This document shows positions 35,015 to 43,334 of a stretch of DNA of 56,956 nucleotides, one piece after another. The position numbers and the translations under genes are program-made. Every line of letters begins with the position of its first letter. Position 1 is the stretch's first letter. The stretch comes from Lachnospiraceae bacterium (GTDB lineage: Bacteria > Bacillota > Clostridia > Lachnospirales > Lachnospiraceae). Location of the stretch: NCBI GenBank assembly GCA_021202335.1, contig JAJQDE010000016.1, positions 1-56,956 of the forward strand, in the 5' to 3' direction. Below the pieces are notes generated by a model that was not told where the DNA came from, made no database searches, and saw nothing but the letters and a program-made list of their open reading frames with translations.

Positions 35015-35557
35015 TTGACAAATATAATAGTGGTCTTTGCCAAAATAGAGGACGCCAAGGGCATCAAAAATATTCTGGTGAAGAATGGATTTAGCGTAAT
35101 GGCTGTCTGCACTTCGGGTGCGCAGGCGCTCAGTTATGCGGACGAATTTCACGACGGTATCATTATTTCAGGTTACAGGCTTGCGGATATGATTTGCGTA
35201 GACATTAAGGAAAACCTTCCGCCCGGCTTTGAGATGGTCGTCATGGCGTCCCAAAGAGTGTTGGCGGAGGTGTCAGGTACGGGAATTATGGGACTTGTGA
35301 TGCCGCTTAAGGTGCATGAGCTTGTAAATACGGTCGGAATGATGTCGCAGGGAATTATCCGGCGCAGGAAGAAGCAGAAGGAGAAGCCCAAGGTGCGAAG
35401 CGCTGAGGAGTCGGCAATCATTGACAGTGCGAAAACGCTTTTGATACAAAGAAACAATATGACGGAGGACGAGGCGCACCGCTATCTGCTGAAGCGCAGC
35501 ATGGATAACAGCATAAGCCTTGTGGAAACGGCGCAGATGCTTCTTGCCTTGAACTGA
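35015..35557 (+). CDS. ANTAR-domain response regulator
   Basis: 180 aa from TTG 35015 with GGAGGTG 5 nt upstream. Residues 1-115 form a receiver-like domain (NIIVVFAKIEDAKGIKNIL, GIIISGYRLADM, GLVMPLKVHELVNTV) in which the usual phospho-acceptor Asp position appears to be occupied by SGYR, so phosphorylation is doubtful. The C-terminal ANTAR three-helix bundle (KTLLIQRNNMTEDEAHRYLLKRSMDNSISLVETAQMLLA) binds RNA double hairpins and blocks terminators. In Clostridia such proteins are often adjacent to glnA and are thought to control nitrogen genes. I did not find a clear double-hairpin target with A..G.. hexaloops in the glnA leader. Confidence 0.88.
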   Translation: MTNIIVVFAKIEDAKGIKNILVKNGFSVMAVCTSGAQALSYADEFHDGIIISGYRLADMICVDIKENLPPGFEMVVMASQRVLAEVSGTGIMGLVMPLKVHELVNTVGMMSQGIIRRRKKQKEKPKVRSAEESAIIDSAKTLLIQRNNMTEDEAHRYLLKRSMDNSISLVETAQMLLALN

Positions 35558-35616
35558 AATAAGCAGCATACCGGAATATGAAACGGAATCGGCAAATTTG
35601 GAATGGGGGTATTTTC

Positions 35617-36492
35617 ATGAAATTAAAGTTTACGAAAATGCACGGCTGCGGGAATGATTACATCTATATCAACGGCATTTGCGAGCATGTGGAGGAGGAC
35701 AAAAAGCCTGAGCTTGTAAGGCGCTTGAGCGACAGGCATTTTGGCATAGGCGGCGACGGCGTTATTTTTATAAATAAAGGGACAAAAGCCGAATTTGAGA
35801 TGGAGATGTACAATGCGGACGGAAGCCGGGCGCAGATGTGCGGAAACGGTATCCGCTGTGTGGCAAAATATGTATACGACAACGGGCTGACGGACAAGCG
35901 GAGCATTACGGTCGAAAGCTTCGGGAGCGTGAAGTATCTTGAGCTTAGCGTGAACGACAGAAATAAGGCCGAGAGCGTGCGTGTGAAAATGGGAGCGCCG
36001 ATTTTGAAGGCTGCGGACGTGCCTGTTATCTCGAAGAATGAGCAGGTAATCGACGAGGAGATTGAGGTGCGGGGCAGGGCTTACAAAATGACCTGCGTTT
36101 CAATGGGAAACCCGCATGCGGTTGTTTTTATCAATGATATTGACGACATGAAGGACTTTGATATTGAAGCGGTCGGGAAATACTTTGAAAATCATGAGCG
36201 TTTTCCCGAGCGGATAAACACGGAGTTTGTGCGCGTTATCGACAGGAATAACGTGCAGATGCGCGTGTGGGAGCGCGGCACGGGCGAAACCCTTGCGTGC
36301 GGCACCGGAAGCTGCGCTGCGGCTGTCGCCTGCGTTTTAAACGGGCATACGGACAGGCTTGTCAATGTGCATCTTTTGGGCGGCGCGGTTACGTGCGAGT
36401 GGGACAGGGAAAACAATCTTGTGTATATGACGGGGCCTGCCGCCACGGTGTTTGACGGAGAGATAGAGCTTGACGATGGCATGGAGGATTAA
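35617..36492 (+). CDS. dapF: diaminopimelate epimerase
   Basis: 291 aa from ATG 35617 with GGGGGT upstream; an ATG 13 codons earlier is not supported. It interconverts LL- and meso-diaminopimelate for lysine and peptidoglycan. The two catalytic cysteines are in AQMCGNGIRC and ETLACGTGSCAA, with the N-terminal MHGCGNDYIYI and GGDGVIFI. Normal length. It is followed three bases later by the MBOAT gene, so transcription is shared. Its presence implies meso-diaminopimelate peptidoglycan, which fits the M14 peptidase upstream. Confidence 0.96.
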   Translation: MKLKFTKMHGCGNDYIYINGICEHVEEDKKPELVRRLSDRHFGIGGDGVIFINKGTKAEFEMEMYNADGSRAQMCGNGIRCVAKYVYDNGLTDKRSITVESFGSVKYLELSVNDRNKAESVRVKMGAPILKAADVPVISKNEQVIDEEIEVRGRAYKMTCVSMGNPHAVVFINDIDDMKDFDIEAVGKYFENHERFPERINTEFVRVIDRNNVQMRVWERGTGETLACGTGSCAAAVACVLNGHTDRLVNVHLLGGAVTCEWDRENNLVYMTGPAATVFDGEIELDDGMED

Positions 36493-36495
36493 AAA

Positions 36496-37905
36496 ATGCT
36501 TTTTCCAAGTGAGGTTTTTTTGTTTGTATTTTTGCCGGTGGTGCTGGTGGTATACTACGCTCTGCTTAGAAAGACAAAGGCGGCAAAAAATGTGTTTTTG
36601 CTGATTGCGAGTCTTTTTTTCTATGCATGGGGCGAGCCGGTGTATGTGTTTTTGATGATGGGCTGTATTGTGTTTAACTGGCTGATGGGTATGCTTGTTG
36701 ACCGCTTTCGCGATAGGAAGCCCGTTCGGGCGCTTTTGTTTGCGGCGCTGGTGTGCGTCAATATAGGCGTGCTCGGCTGGTATAAATACAGCGAGTTTAC
36801 GGTGCTGCAGATTAACCGCTTTTTAGGCACGGACATTCCCGTGCCGGTTGTCGCGCTGCCGATAGGTATTTCATTTTTTACCTTTCAGGCGATGTCATAT
36901 GTAATAGATGTATACAGGAAACGCGGTAAGGTGCAGAAAAATCCGCTGAATGTCGGGCTTTACATTTCGTTTTTCCCACAGCTCATTGCGGGACCGATTG
37001 TGCGGTACGAAACCATAGCGGAGCAGATAGAACACCGCGTGGAGAATTTTAAGGATTTTTCAGCGGGGGCGACAAGATTTTGCATCGGTCTTGGCAAAAA
37101 GGTGCTGATTGCAAACAATATGGCGACCGTGGCGGACAATGCCTTCGACCTTATAATAAACGGCGAGTTTCAAGGCTCTGCGGGCATGGCGTGGCTTGGA
37201 GCGATAGCTTACACCTTTCAGATATTCTTTGATTTTTCCGGCTATTCGGATATGGCGATTGGCTTAGGGCAGATGTTCGGCTTTCACTTTGAGGAAAATT
37301 TCCGCTATCCGTATATTGCAAAAACCGTGTCGGAATTTTGGCGGCGCTGGCATATTTCCATGCAAACATGGTTCCGCGACTATGTATATTTTCCGCTGGG
37401 CGGCAGCAGAGTAAGCGTCCCGCGTCATGTGTTCAACCTTTTTGTGGTGTGGCTGCTTACGGGTATATGGCACGGCGCAAACTGGACGTTTATCGCGTGG
37501 GGGCTTATGTATTTTGCGATACTTACCTTTGAAAAGCTCACGGGGCTTTCCAAAAAGGAATATTGGTGGGGGCATATTTATACCATGCTGCTTGTCGTCA
37601 TAGGCTGGGTCATTTTCCGTTCATCAGGTATGGGAAACGCGTTCCTATACATCAAGGCTATGTTCGGCATCGGAGCAAAGGGGCTGATTGACAGGTCGGT
37701 TTGGGAGTATATTGCGCAGAATTGGCTGTACTTTGCCTTTGCGGTAATCGGAAGCGCGCCGCTGCTGCCTTGGATTGACGCAAAGCTTTGCGACAACAGG
37801 GTATGGCAGGCGGTATATGCCGCAGGCGTTGTGATATGCCTTGTAGTAAGCGTGTCGTTTATCAGCAACAATGCCTACAATCCTTTTATCTATTTTAACT
37901 TTTAA
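36496..37905 (+). CDS. MBOAT family O-acyltransferase (AlgI/PatA-like)
   Basis: 469 aa with about ten membrane helices. It starts MLFPSEVFLFVFLPVVLVVYY, the standard N-terminus of the bacterial alginate-acetylation AlgI group. The family core includes LPIGISFFTFQAMSYVIDVYR, FFPQLIAGPIVRY, SGYSDMAIGLGQMFGF and FWRRWHISMQTWFRDYVYFPLGG; the catalytic His is in LTGIWHGANWTFIAWG. It passes acetyl groups across the membrane for an extracytoplasmic polysaccharide. The AlgX-like partner follows after a 170-nt leader. Which polymer is modified cannot be told from the window. Confidence 0.94.
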   Translation: MLFPSEVFLFVFLPVVLVVYYALLRKTKAAKNVFLLIASLFFYAWGEPVYVFLMMGCIVFNWLMGMLVDRFRDRKPVRALLFAALVCVNIGVLGWYKYSEFTVLQINRFLGTDIPVPVVALPIGISFFTFQAMSYVIDVYRKRGKVQKNPLNVGLYISFFPQLIAGPIVRYETIAEQIEHRVENFKDFSAGATRFCIGLGKKVLIANNMATVADNAFDLIINGEFQGSAGMAWLGAIAYTFQIFFDFSGYSDMAIGLGQMFGFHFEENFRYPYIAKTVSEFWRRWHISMQTWFRDYVYFPLGGSRVSVPRHVFNLFVVWLLTGIWHGANWTFIAWGLMYFAILTFEKLTGLSKKEYWWGHIYTMLLVVIGWVIFRSSGMGNAFLYIKAMFGIGAKGLIDRSVWEYIAQNWLYFAFAVIGSAPLLPWIDAKLCDNRVWQAVYAAGVVICLVVSVSFISNNAYNPFIYFNF

Positions 37906-37959
37906 GGCTTGGAAATAATCGCGCGTTTGCCGGTATGAATGTCCGGAATGGAGGAAAGA

Positions 37960-38034
37960 GTGAAAAATAAATTTTTCACAAGAACCAACTTTGTTGGTTC
38001 TGCAAGTTTGTGACTGCGCGTTGCTTGCACAAAC
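37960..38034 (+). promoter_or_regulatory. leader of the AlgX-like gene: small frame and three palindromes
   Basis: GGAGG (37950-37954) stands 5 nt before a GTG (37960) that opens a 17-residue frame, MKNKFFTRTNFVGSASL, ending at 38013. Palindromes: GTGAAAAAT/ATTTTTCAC (37960-37979), AGAACCAAC-TTT-GTTGGTTCT (37981-38001) and GTTTGTG/CACAAAC (38006-38034). A further hairpin TTGCG/CGCAA follows (38036-38050). The first palindrome and first eight codons match the glnA leader. Confidence 0.55.
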
Positions 38035-38076
38035 ATTGCGTTATGCGCAAAGAGCAGCGCGGAAATGAGGGAATAT

Positions 38077-39207
38077 ATGAAAAACAGAGATAAATGGATA
38101 GCGATTGTCTTTTTGGCGTTTATCATTGCCCTGCCGCTTGCGACGGCAGTGCGGAATGTTCTTCCGCAGCAGGAGGAGCAGCGCAGCAGTGAGCAGCAGG
38201 CTATTCTCGAAAATAACGGGACTGCCTCCGACTCGGACGAAACGCAGGAGGACGAAGCGCAGGAGGCACAGGCTGATGCGTCAGCCGAAACGTGGTTTAC
38301 GAGCCTGCAAAACGCCGTCACCGGCTTTACGGAAGGGCTGTTTGGCAGGACAAAGCTGATAGCGTTCAACACGGAGCTGACCTCACTGCTTACGGGCGGA
38401 ACCTACATTGAGTCCACGCAGGTGCTCTTGGGTAAAAACAATATGTTTTTTTATAAGACACAGTTGGATGGTCAGCCGCTTTGGGATTATATGGGTATAA
38501 ATCATTTTACGGATGCGGAGCTTGAAGCGATTACCGCAAATATGGTGGCGACGCGGGCGCACCTTGAGTCGATGGGGATTGAATTTTATGCCATTTGCGT
38601 GCCGAACAAGGAAATTGTCTATGAGGAGAACATGCCCGACACGATTGCGAGAGTAAACGAGGTTTCCAGGGGGCAGCAGCTTACGGAGTACGTAAACGAA
38701 AATACGGAGCTGGTGTTTATATATCCCAAGGATGAGCTGATTGCCAATAAGGATGACGCGCAGCTCTATTATCTGACGGACACGCACTGCAATCAGAAAG
38801 GCTCCTTTGTGATTATGCAGGCGCTCTTTGAAGCCGTATACGGGGCCTCAGCACCGCTTTCCTCCGTCAGCTTCCGCACTGACGCCACGGACTATGTGGG
38901 CGACCTTGCATATATCGCAGGATTGGGCTCCACAGGGAAATATAAGATTGACACCGTGTATTCGTTTGAGAAGGAGTCTGCGGACGAGTCACAGTATCAC
39001 GACCAGGTGCTTTTGTTTGTGGGGGATTCCTTTGGGGGCTTTCTGTCCACAATCTGCAAGGGATATTACAAGGAGGTATATTGGGTATACCCTGATGAAT
39101 TTGATTACGGCATGTATGAGGAATATGACCCGGATGTGGTCATTTGGGAACGCGCGGAGCGCTACTGCGAGAAATTCGGCGATTCGATACTGATAACAAA
39201 ATATTGA
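38077..39207 (+). CDS. AlgX/DHHW-type SGNH O-acetyltransferase-like protein
   Basis: 376 aa from ATG 38077, with GAGGGAA 5 nt upstream; an ATG at 38065 overlaps that site. An N-terminal signal-anchor (WIAIVFLAFIIALPLATAV) is followed by a Gln/Glu/Asp-rich linker and an extracytoplasmic AlgX-like catalytic domain. The catalytic Asp-x-His is in YLTDTHCNQKGSF, and the Ser nucleophile is in FVGDSFGGFL, matching the SGNH layout of AlgX and AlgJ. With the MBOAT protein it should acetylate a surface polysaccharide. The MBOAT stop is 171 nt upstream, and the long gap holds an unusual leader. Confidence 0.85.
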   Translation: MKNRDKWIAIVFLAFIIALPLATAVRNVLPQQEEQRSSEQQAILENNGTASDSDETQEDEAQEAQADASAETWFTSLQNAVTGFTEGLFGRTKLIAFNTELTSLLTGGTYIESTQVLLGKNNMFFYKTQLDGQPLWDYMGINHFTDAELEAITANMVATRAHLESMGIEFYAICVPNKEIVYEENMPDTIARVNEVSRGQQLTEYVNENTELVFIYPKDELIANKDDAQLYYLTDTHCNQKGSFVIMQALFEAVYGASAPLSSVSFRTDATDYVGDLAYIAGLGSTGKYKIDTVYSFEKESADESQYHDQVLLFVGDSFGGFLSTICKGYYKEVYWVYPDEFDYGMYEEYDPDVVIWERAERYCEKFGDSILITKY

Positions 39208-39244
39208 GCGCGAGTTTGAGAGAATATTTCAATATATAAAAGAT

Positions 39245-39290
39245 GAAAATGCACATTATGACACGAATGTCACGAATAATGTGCATTTTC
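39245..39290 (+). terminator. long perfect stem-loop between convergent genes (bidirectional terminator)
   Basis: GAAAATGCACATTAT (39245-39259) and ATAATGTGCATTTTC (39276-39290) are perfectly complementary over 15 bp, and the loop itself contains GACA-CGAA-TGTC. A-rich on the left and T-rich on the right, so it can terminate on either strand. Confidence 0.7.
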
Positions 39291-39420
39291 GACTTTATAT
39301 AAATATGGATAACTTTGTGGAAATTGTGGGTTTTCGTTGATTTTACAATCCCGTGTTTTGGTGTAAAGCTTTGTCAAGTACAATAAAAACCCAAATTAAC
39401 AGCTTAAATTGCACATTCTG

Positions 39421-41856
39421 TTATCCCATTACAACCTCCACGTTTACATCGCTGCTTCCCTTCTCAAAAGGAACAATGCAGCCGTCGATTTTTACACCGT
39501 CCACTGTCATGGAAGCCACGCCCTTTTGGACATGCCCGGGGTTTTTCACGCTGATGTGATATGTAACGTCACGGAAACGCCTTGTGACCTTAAAATCGCC
39601 AAAGTCGGAGGGCACGCATGGGTTGATGCTGAGTCCCTTGTGCGTTGGATATACGCCTAAAATATATTGTGAGATATTGGCGAACGTCCAGGCCGCCGTA
39701 CCCGTAAGCCAACTGTTTTTTGCCTCGCCGTGGTACTTTGCGTCGCGGCCTGCGACCATCTGCGAATACACATACGGCTCAGTCCGGTGGATTTCGCTGA
39801 TTTCCTCCACATAGGCAGGGCAGGTCTTTTGGTAAATCTCAAATGCCCGGTCGCCGCGCCCGATAACCGTTTCCGCGATGGATACCCACGGATTGTTGTG
39901 GCAGAAGATACCGGCGTTCTCCTTATATCCGGGCGGATATGAGGAAATTTCGCCAAGCTCCACATGGTATTTTGTGTAGGCGGGCTGTAAAATCATCACG
40001 CCGTATTTGGTGTCAAGCCGTTCCTTCACGGAATCCAGCGCCTTTTTGGCAAGCCCCTCCTGCACGCCGATGCCGGCAAGCACACAGAAGCCCTGCGGTT
40101 CAATGTAAATCTTGCCCTCCTCGCACTCGTTCGAGCCGACCTTGCGGCTGTAAGCGTCATATGCCCTGATAAACCATTCTCCGTCCCAGCCGTCCTTTAA
40201 GACCGCATCGTAAATGGCGGCAACCTCGGCTCTTGCGCGCTTTGCTTCCGCCATGTCGCCCAAAAGCTCGGCAAGCTGCGCATACTCCTCGCCGTATTTT
40301 ACGAACATGCCCGCGATGAACACCGATTCCGCGACTGCGCCCTCGCTTGGTCCGAAGGTCTGGAAGGATTCGCCCGGGTGCTCTGAGAAACAGTTTAAGT
40401 TCAGGCAGTCGTTCCAGTCTGCCCGTCCGATCAGCGGAAGCAGGTGCGGTCCTTTGTGGTTTACGATATAGTCAAAGGAGCGCTTTAAATGCTCCATCAG
40501 CGTTGTGGCGACGCTCATGTCGTTGTCGTATGGCACCTGCTCCTCTAAGATGGACAAATCCCCCGTTTCGCGCACATATGCGCTTGTGCCGGCAATCAGC
40601 CAGAGCGGGTCGTCGTTAAAGCCGCTTCCTATATCGGAGTTGCCCTTCTTTGTAAGAGGCTGGTACTGGTGATAAGCGCTTCCGTCCTGAAACTGAGTGG
40701 AGGCAATGTCGATAATCCGTTCCCTTGCGCGGTCGGGAATCAAATGCACGAAGCCGAGCAGATCCTGGCAGGAGTCGCGAAAGCCCATGCCGCGCCCGAT
40801 TCCCGATTCATAGTAGGACGCTGAGCGGCTCATATTGAATGTCACCATGCATTGATACTGGTTCCAAATATTGACCATACGATTGACCTTGTCGTTTCCG
40901 GATTCCACTACATAGCGGCCAAGAAGCGACTCCCAATAAGCGTTCAGCTGCGCAAAGGCGCGTTCCACTGCGGCGTCGGTATTGTATTTTGCAATCAGAG
41001 CCTCCGCGGGCTTCTTGTTGATTACGTTCGGAGCCTCAAATTTCTCCTCAACGGGATTTTGCGCATATCCGAGCAAAAATACATAGGATTTTTCCTCGCC
41101 GGGCGCAAGCGTGACATTAATCTGATGCGCCGCGACGGGAGCCCAGCCGCTTGCCATCGAGCCTGTGCATTGCCCCGCAACAACGGCTTCAGGTCTGTCG
41201 GCGCCGTTGTAGGTTCCGATGAATTTTTCACGGATGGTATCAAAGCCGTCAACAGGCGCGTTTACGGTGTAGAAGGCATAATGATTCCTGCGCTCGCGGT
41301 ATTCCGTCTTATGGTAAATCGCAGAGCCTGCGATCTCCACCTCGCCGGTGCTTAAATTCCTTTGGAAATTTCTGGAATCATCGTCAGCGTTCCAAAGGCA
41401 CCACTCCACATATGAAAAGAGAGAGAGCTTTTTCTCGGAGGCGCTGTTGTTTTTCAGCTTTAGCTGTGAAATTTCGCAGCAGTCGTTCATCGGAATAAAG
41501 GTAAGCACTGATGCAAGGACATCGTTTTTTGACGCGGTGAAACGGCTGTAACCGATGCCGTGGCGGCACTCGTAAGAGTCAAGCCCGGTTTTTGATGGCT
41601 GCCAGCCGGGGTTCCATATGGTGTCGCCGTCTTTTATATAGAAGTATTTGCCGTTGCTGTCGTAGGGCACATTATTATAGCGGTAGCGCGTGAGGCGCAT
41701 GAGCTTTGCGTCCTTATAAAAGGTATAGCCGCCGCATGTATTTGATATTAATGAAAAGAAGTTGCCGCAGCCGAGATAATTAATCCACGGAAGCGGTGTT
41801 TGGGGTGTTGTGATGACGTATTCACGATTTTTGTCATCGAAATATCCGAATTTCAT
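39421..41856 (-). CDS. cellobiose phosphorylase, GH94
   Basis: 811 aa from the ATG at 41856, 6 nt after GGAG. It phosphorolyses cellobiose (or a close beta-glucoside) to glucose 1-phosphate and glucose in the cytoplasm. Landmarks: [45 protein letters not shown], and the catalytic Asp in [15 protein letters not shown]; the phosphate-pocket region reads [12 protein letters not shown] and the C-terminal domain has [10 protein letters not shown] and [12 protein letters not shown]. Length and motifs match GH94 cellobiose phosphorylases rather than cellodextrin or chitobiose phosphorylases, though specificity is inferred. It diverges from a LacI regulator and is followed by a sugar ABC transporter on the other side. 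Confidence 0.93.
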   Translation of the reverse strand: MKFGYFDDKNREYVITTPQTPLPWINYLGCGNFFSLISNTCGGYTFYKDAKLMRLTRYRYNNVPYDSNGKYFYIKDGDTIWNPGWQPSKTGLDSYECRHGIGYSRFTASKNDVLASVLTFIPMNDCCEISQLKLKNNSASEKKLSLFSYVEWCLWNADDDSRNFQRNLSTGEVEIAGSAIYHKTEYRERRNHYAFYTVNAPVDGFDTIREKFIGTYNGADRPEAVVAGQCTGSMASGWAPVAAHQINVTLAPGEEKSYVFLLGYAQNPVEEKFEAPNVINKKPAEALIAKYNTDAAVERAFAQLNAYWESLLGRYVVESGNDKVNRMVNIWNQYQCMVTFNMSRSASYYESGIGRGMGFRDSCQDLLGFVHLIPDRARERIIDIASTQFQDGSAYHQYQPLTKKGNSDIGSGFNDDPLWLIAGTSAYVRETGDLSILEEQVPYDNDMSVATTLMEHLKRSFDYIVNHKGPHLLPLIGRADWNDCLNLNCFSEHPGESFQTFGPSEGAVAESVFIAGMFVKYGEEYAQLAELLGDMAEAKRARAEVAAIYDAVLKDGWDGEWFIRAYDAYSRKVGSNECEEGKIYIEPQGFCVLAGIGVQEGLAKKALDSVKERLDTKYGVMILQPAYTKYHVELGEISSYPPGYKENAGIFCHNNPWVSIAETVIGRGDRAFEIYQKTCPAYVEEISEIHRTEPYVYSQMVAGRDAKYHGEAKNSWLTGTAAWTFANISQYILGVYPTHKGLSINPCVPSDFGDFKVTRRFRDVTYHISVKNPGHVQKGVASMTVDGVKIDGCIVPFEKGSSDVNVEVVMG

Positions 41857-41928
41857 AAGAATCTCCATTCCGGAGCGTAAGCGATTGATGCCATCAGAGC
41901 TGTTTGTGACGCTCCTGCACAAACAGCC
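41857..41928 (-). promoter_or_regulatory. GH94 leader: conserved hairpin element and overlapping small frame
   Basis: On the minus strand, GCTGTTTGTG and CACAAACAGC form a 10-bp perfect stem whose 9-nt loop carries AGGAGCG. Then come GCTCTGATGGCATC and TTACGCTCC, the latter complementary to GGAGCGT in the loop, so two alternative pairings exist. A 13-codon frame, [13 protein letters not shown], starts at the ATG in the 14-mer and ends with TGA overlapping the GH94 start codon (TTATGA). The aroA leader has the same 14-mer and hairpin layout. Confidence 0.55.
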
Positions 41929-41966
41929 GGAACAAACAAAGCCTGTTCTTTTTCCGCTGCTCACAG

Positions 41967-41981
41967 CGAAAACGTTTAAGT
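41967..41981 (-). promoter_or_regulatory. LacI-type operator, GH94 side
   Basis: CGAAAACGTTTAAGT. It differs from the site next to the LacI gene in one base and contains the palindromic AAACGTTT core typical of LacI-family operators. It would control the phosphorylase gene. Confidence 0.7.
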
Positions 41982-42140
41982 TGCATGTTACAAGCTAAAT
42001 TTAACATATACTGCTGTATGAATGCAATACTATAAGTAAAGGTTTAAGTAAATTTTGTGCAATGTGCGAAAGAATCCACGCTGATTTTTGAAGAAATTGA
42101 CAGAAAAATATAAAAATATCTACAAAAATATAAAATTCTA

Positions 42141-42169
42141 TTGCCAAAATGGTCATTATGATGTATAGT
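42141..42169 (+). promoter_or_regulatory. promoter for the lacI-type gene
   Basis: TTGCCA (42141-42146), a 17-nt spacer and TATAGT (42164-42169). The operator begins 8 nt downstream, at the start of transcription. Confidence 0.7.
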
Positions 42170-42176
42170 AAAACTA

Positions 42177-42191
42177 CGAAAACGATTAAGT
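42177..42191 (+). promoter_or_regulatory. LacI-type operator, regulator side
   Basis: CGAAAACGATTAAGT, directly over the start of transcription of the regulator gene, as expected for autorepression. It matches the site at 41967-41981 in 14 of 15 bases, in the same orientation. Confidence 0.7.
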
Positions 42192-42219
42192 AATTGCTTG
42201 AAGGGAAAGGAGCGGGGCT

Positions 42220-42222
42220 ATG
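42220..42222 (+). other. start-codon choice for the LacI-type regulator
   Basis: GGAAAGGAG ends 7 nt before this ATG; a second in-frame ATG (MVSMKD) follows three codons later, so either MVSMKDIA or MKDIA begins the protein. Confidence 0.5.
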
Positions 42223-43251
42223 GTTTCCATGAAGGATATTGCCGCAGTCTGCGGAGTGTCGGTTGCCACTGTCAGTAAGGCGTTAAACAACCTTAGCGAT
42301 ATTGGCGAAGAGACGCGCATCAGGGTGCAAAACACGGCAAAGGAGCTTGGATATCACCCGAATTTTTCCGCAAGGGCGTTAAAAACCAACAAGAACTACA
42401 ATCTTGGAGTGTTTTATAAGGAGGAATCGAGAAGCGGCTTTACGCACGATTACTTTGCGCAGATACTTGAAAGCTTTAGAAATGAGGCGGAGCGCAGCGG
42501 CTATGACATTATGTTTTTGAACAATTCAAAGCAGAGGAAGGACAGAATGTCATATTTGCAGCATGCCGTATACAGAGGCCTTGATGGTGTTGTGATTGTG
42601 GTGGCAAATTTCAAGGACCCTGAGGTCGTAGAGCTTTTGGAGAGCGATATCCCGGTTGTCACGGTCGATTATGTGTTTAACGGCAGAATATCGATCGTTT
42701 CCGACAATATACAGGGTATGGACGCATTGCTTACATATATTTACAATCAGGGACACAGAAAAATTGCCTACATTTATGGAGAGGACTCCATGGTAACAAC
42801 CAACAGAGTTTCCACCTACTATCAGTTTATGGAACGCCATGAGCTTGAGGTGCGGGAGGAGTACCTGCAAAAGGGCAGGTACAGGGATTCATATACGGCG
42901 GGCGTTATCACAAACATGCTGCTGGATTTGGAGGAAAGACCGACATGTATTCTCTATCCCGATGATTTTTCCGCGATAGGAGGAATCAATGCCATAAAGG
43001 ACAGAGGGCTGAAAATTCCGCAGGATATTTCGGTCGCCGGCTATGACGGTATCATGATGGCGTCGCAGATTGAGCCGAAGCTTACGACGTACAGGCAGAA
43101 TACGAAACAGATTGGAGAGCTTGCGGCGAAAAAGCTGATAAGCCTCAGAGAAAATCAAAAGGCAACGCCCATAAAGCAGTACATGATAAACGGAAAGCTG
43201 CAGGAGGGCGGCTCCGTGGCAGGAAAAAATTTCATATGGTGCAGGTATTAA
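42220..43251 (+). CDS. LacI family transcriptional regulator of the GH94/sugar uptake module
   Basis: 343 aa. The N-terminal helix-turn-helix reads MKDIAAVCGVSVATVSKALNN, with the hinge YHPNFSARALKTNK, then a periplasmic-binding-protein-like effector domain (LDGVVIVVANF, IPVVTVDYVF, GHRKIAYIYGE, CILYPDDFSAIGGINAIKDRG, VAGYDGIMMASQIEPKLTTYRQ). It should repress in the absence of sugar and be released by cellobiose, glucose or a phosphate ester. It diverges from the phosphorylase and precedes the transporter; two matching operators are in the shared intergenic region. A 15-residue C-terminal extension (GSVAGKNFIWCRY) is slightly longer than usual. Confidence 0.93.
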   Translation: MVSMKDIAAVCGVSVATVSKALNNLSDIGEETRIRVQNTAKELGYHPNFSARALKTNKNYNLGVFYKEESRSGFTHDYFAQILESFRNEAERSGYDIMFLNNSKQRKDRMSYLQHAVYRGLDGVVIVVANFKDPEVVELLESDIPVVTVDYVFNGRISIVSDNIQGMDALLTYIYNQGHRKIAYIYGEDSMVTTNRVSTYYQFMERHELEVREEYLQKGRYRDSYTAGVITNMLLDLEERPTCILYPDDFSAIGGINAIKDRGLKIPQDISVAGYDGIMMASQIEPKLTTYRQNTKQIGELAAKKLISLRENQKATPIKQYMINGKLQEGGSVAGKNFIWCRY

Positions 43252-43334
43252 GCCGGCTGCGGGGCAGTTCCCGTCGGAGAGAACGGCTTGATATAAAAGT
43301 TATTTATTTCATATTCAATAGGGAGGAATTTAAA

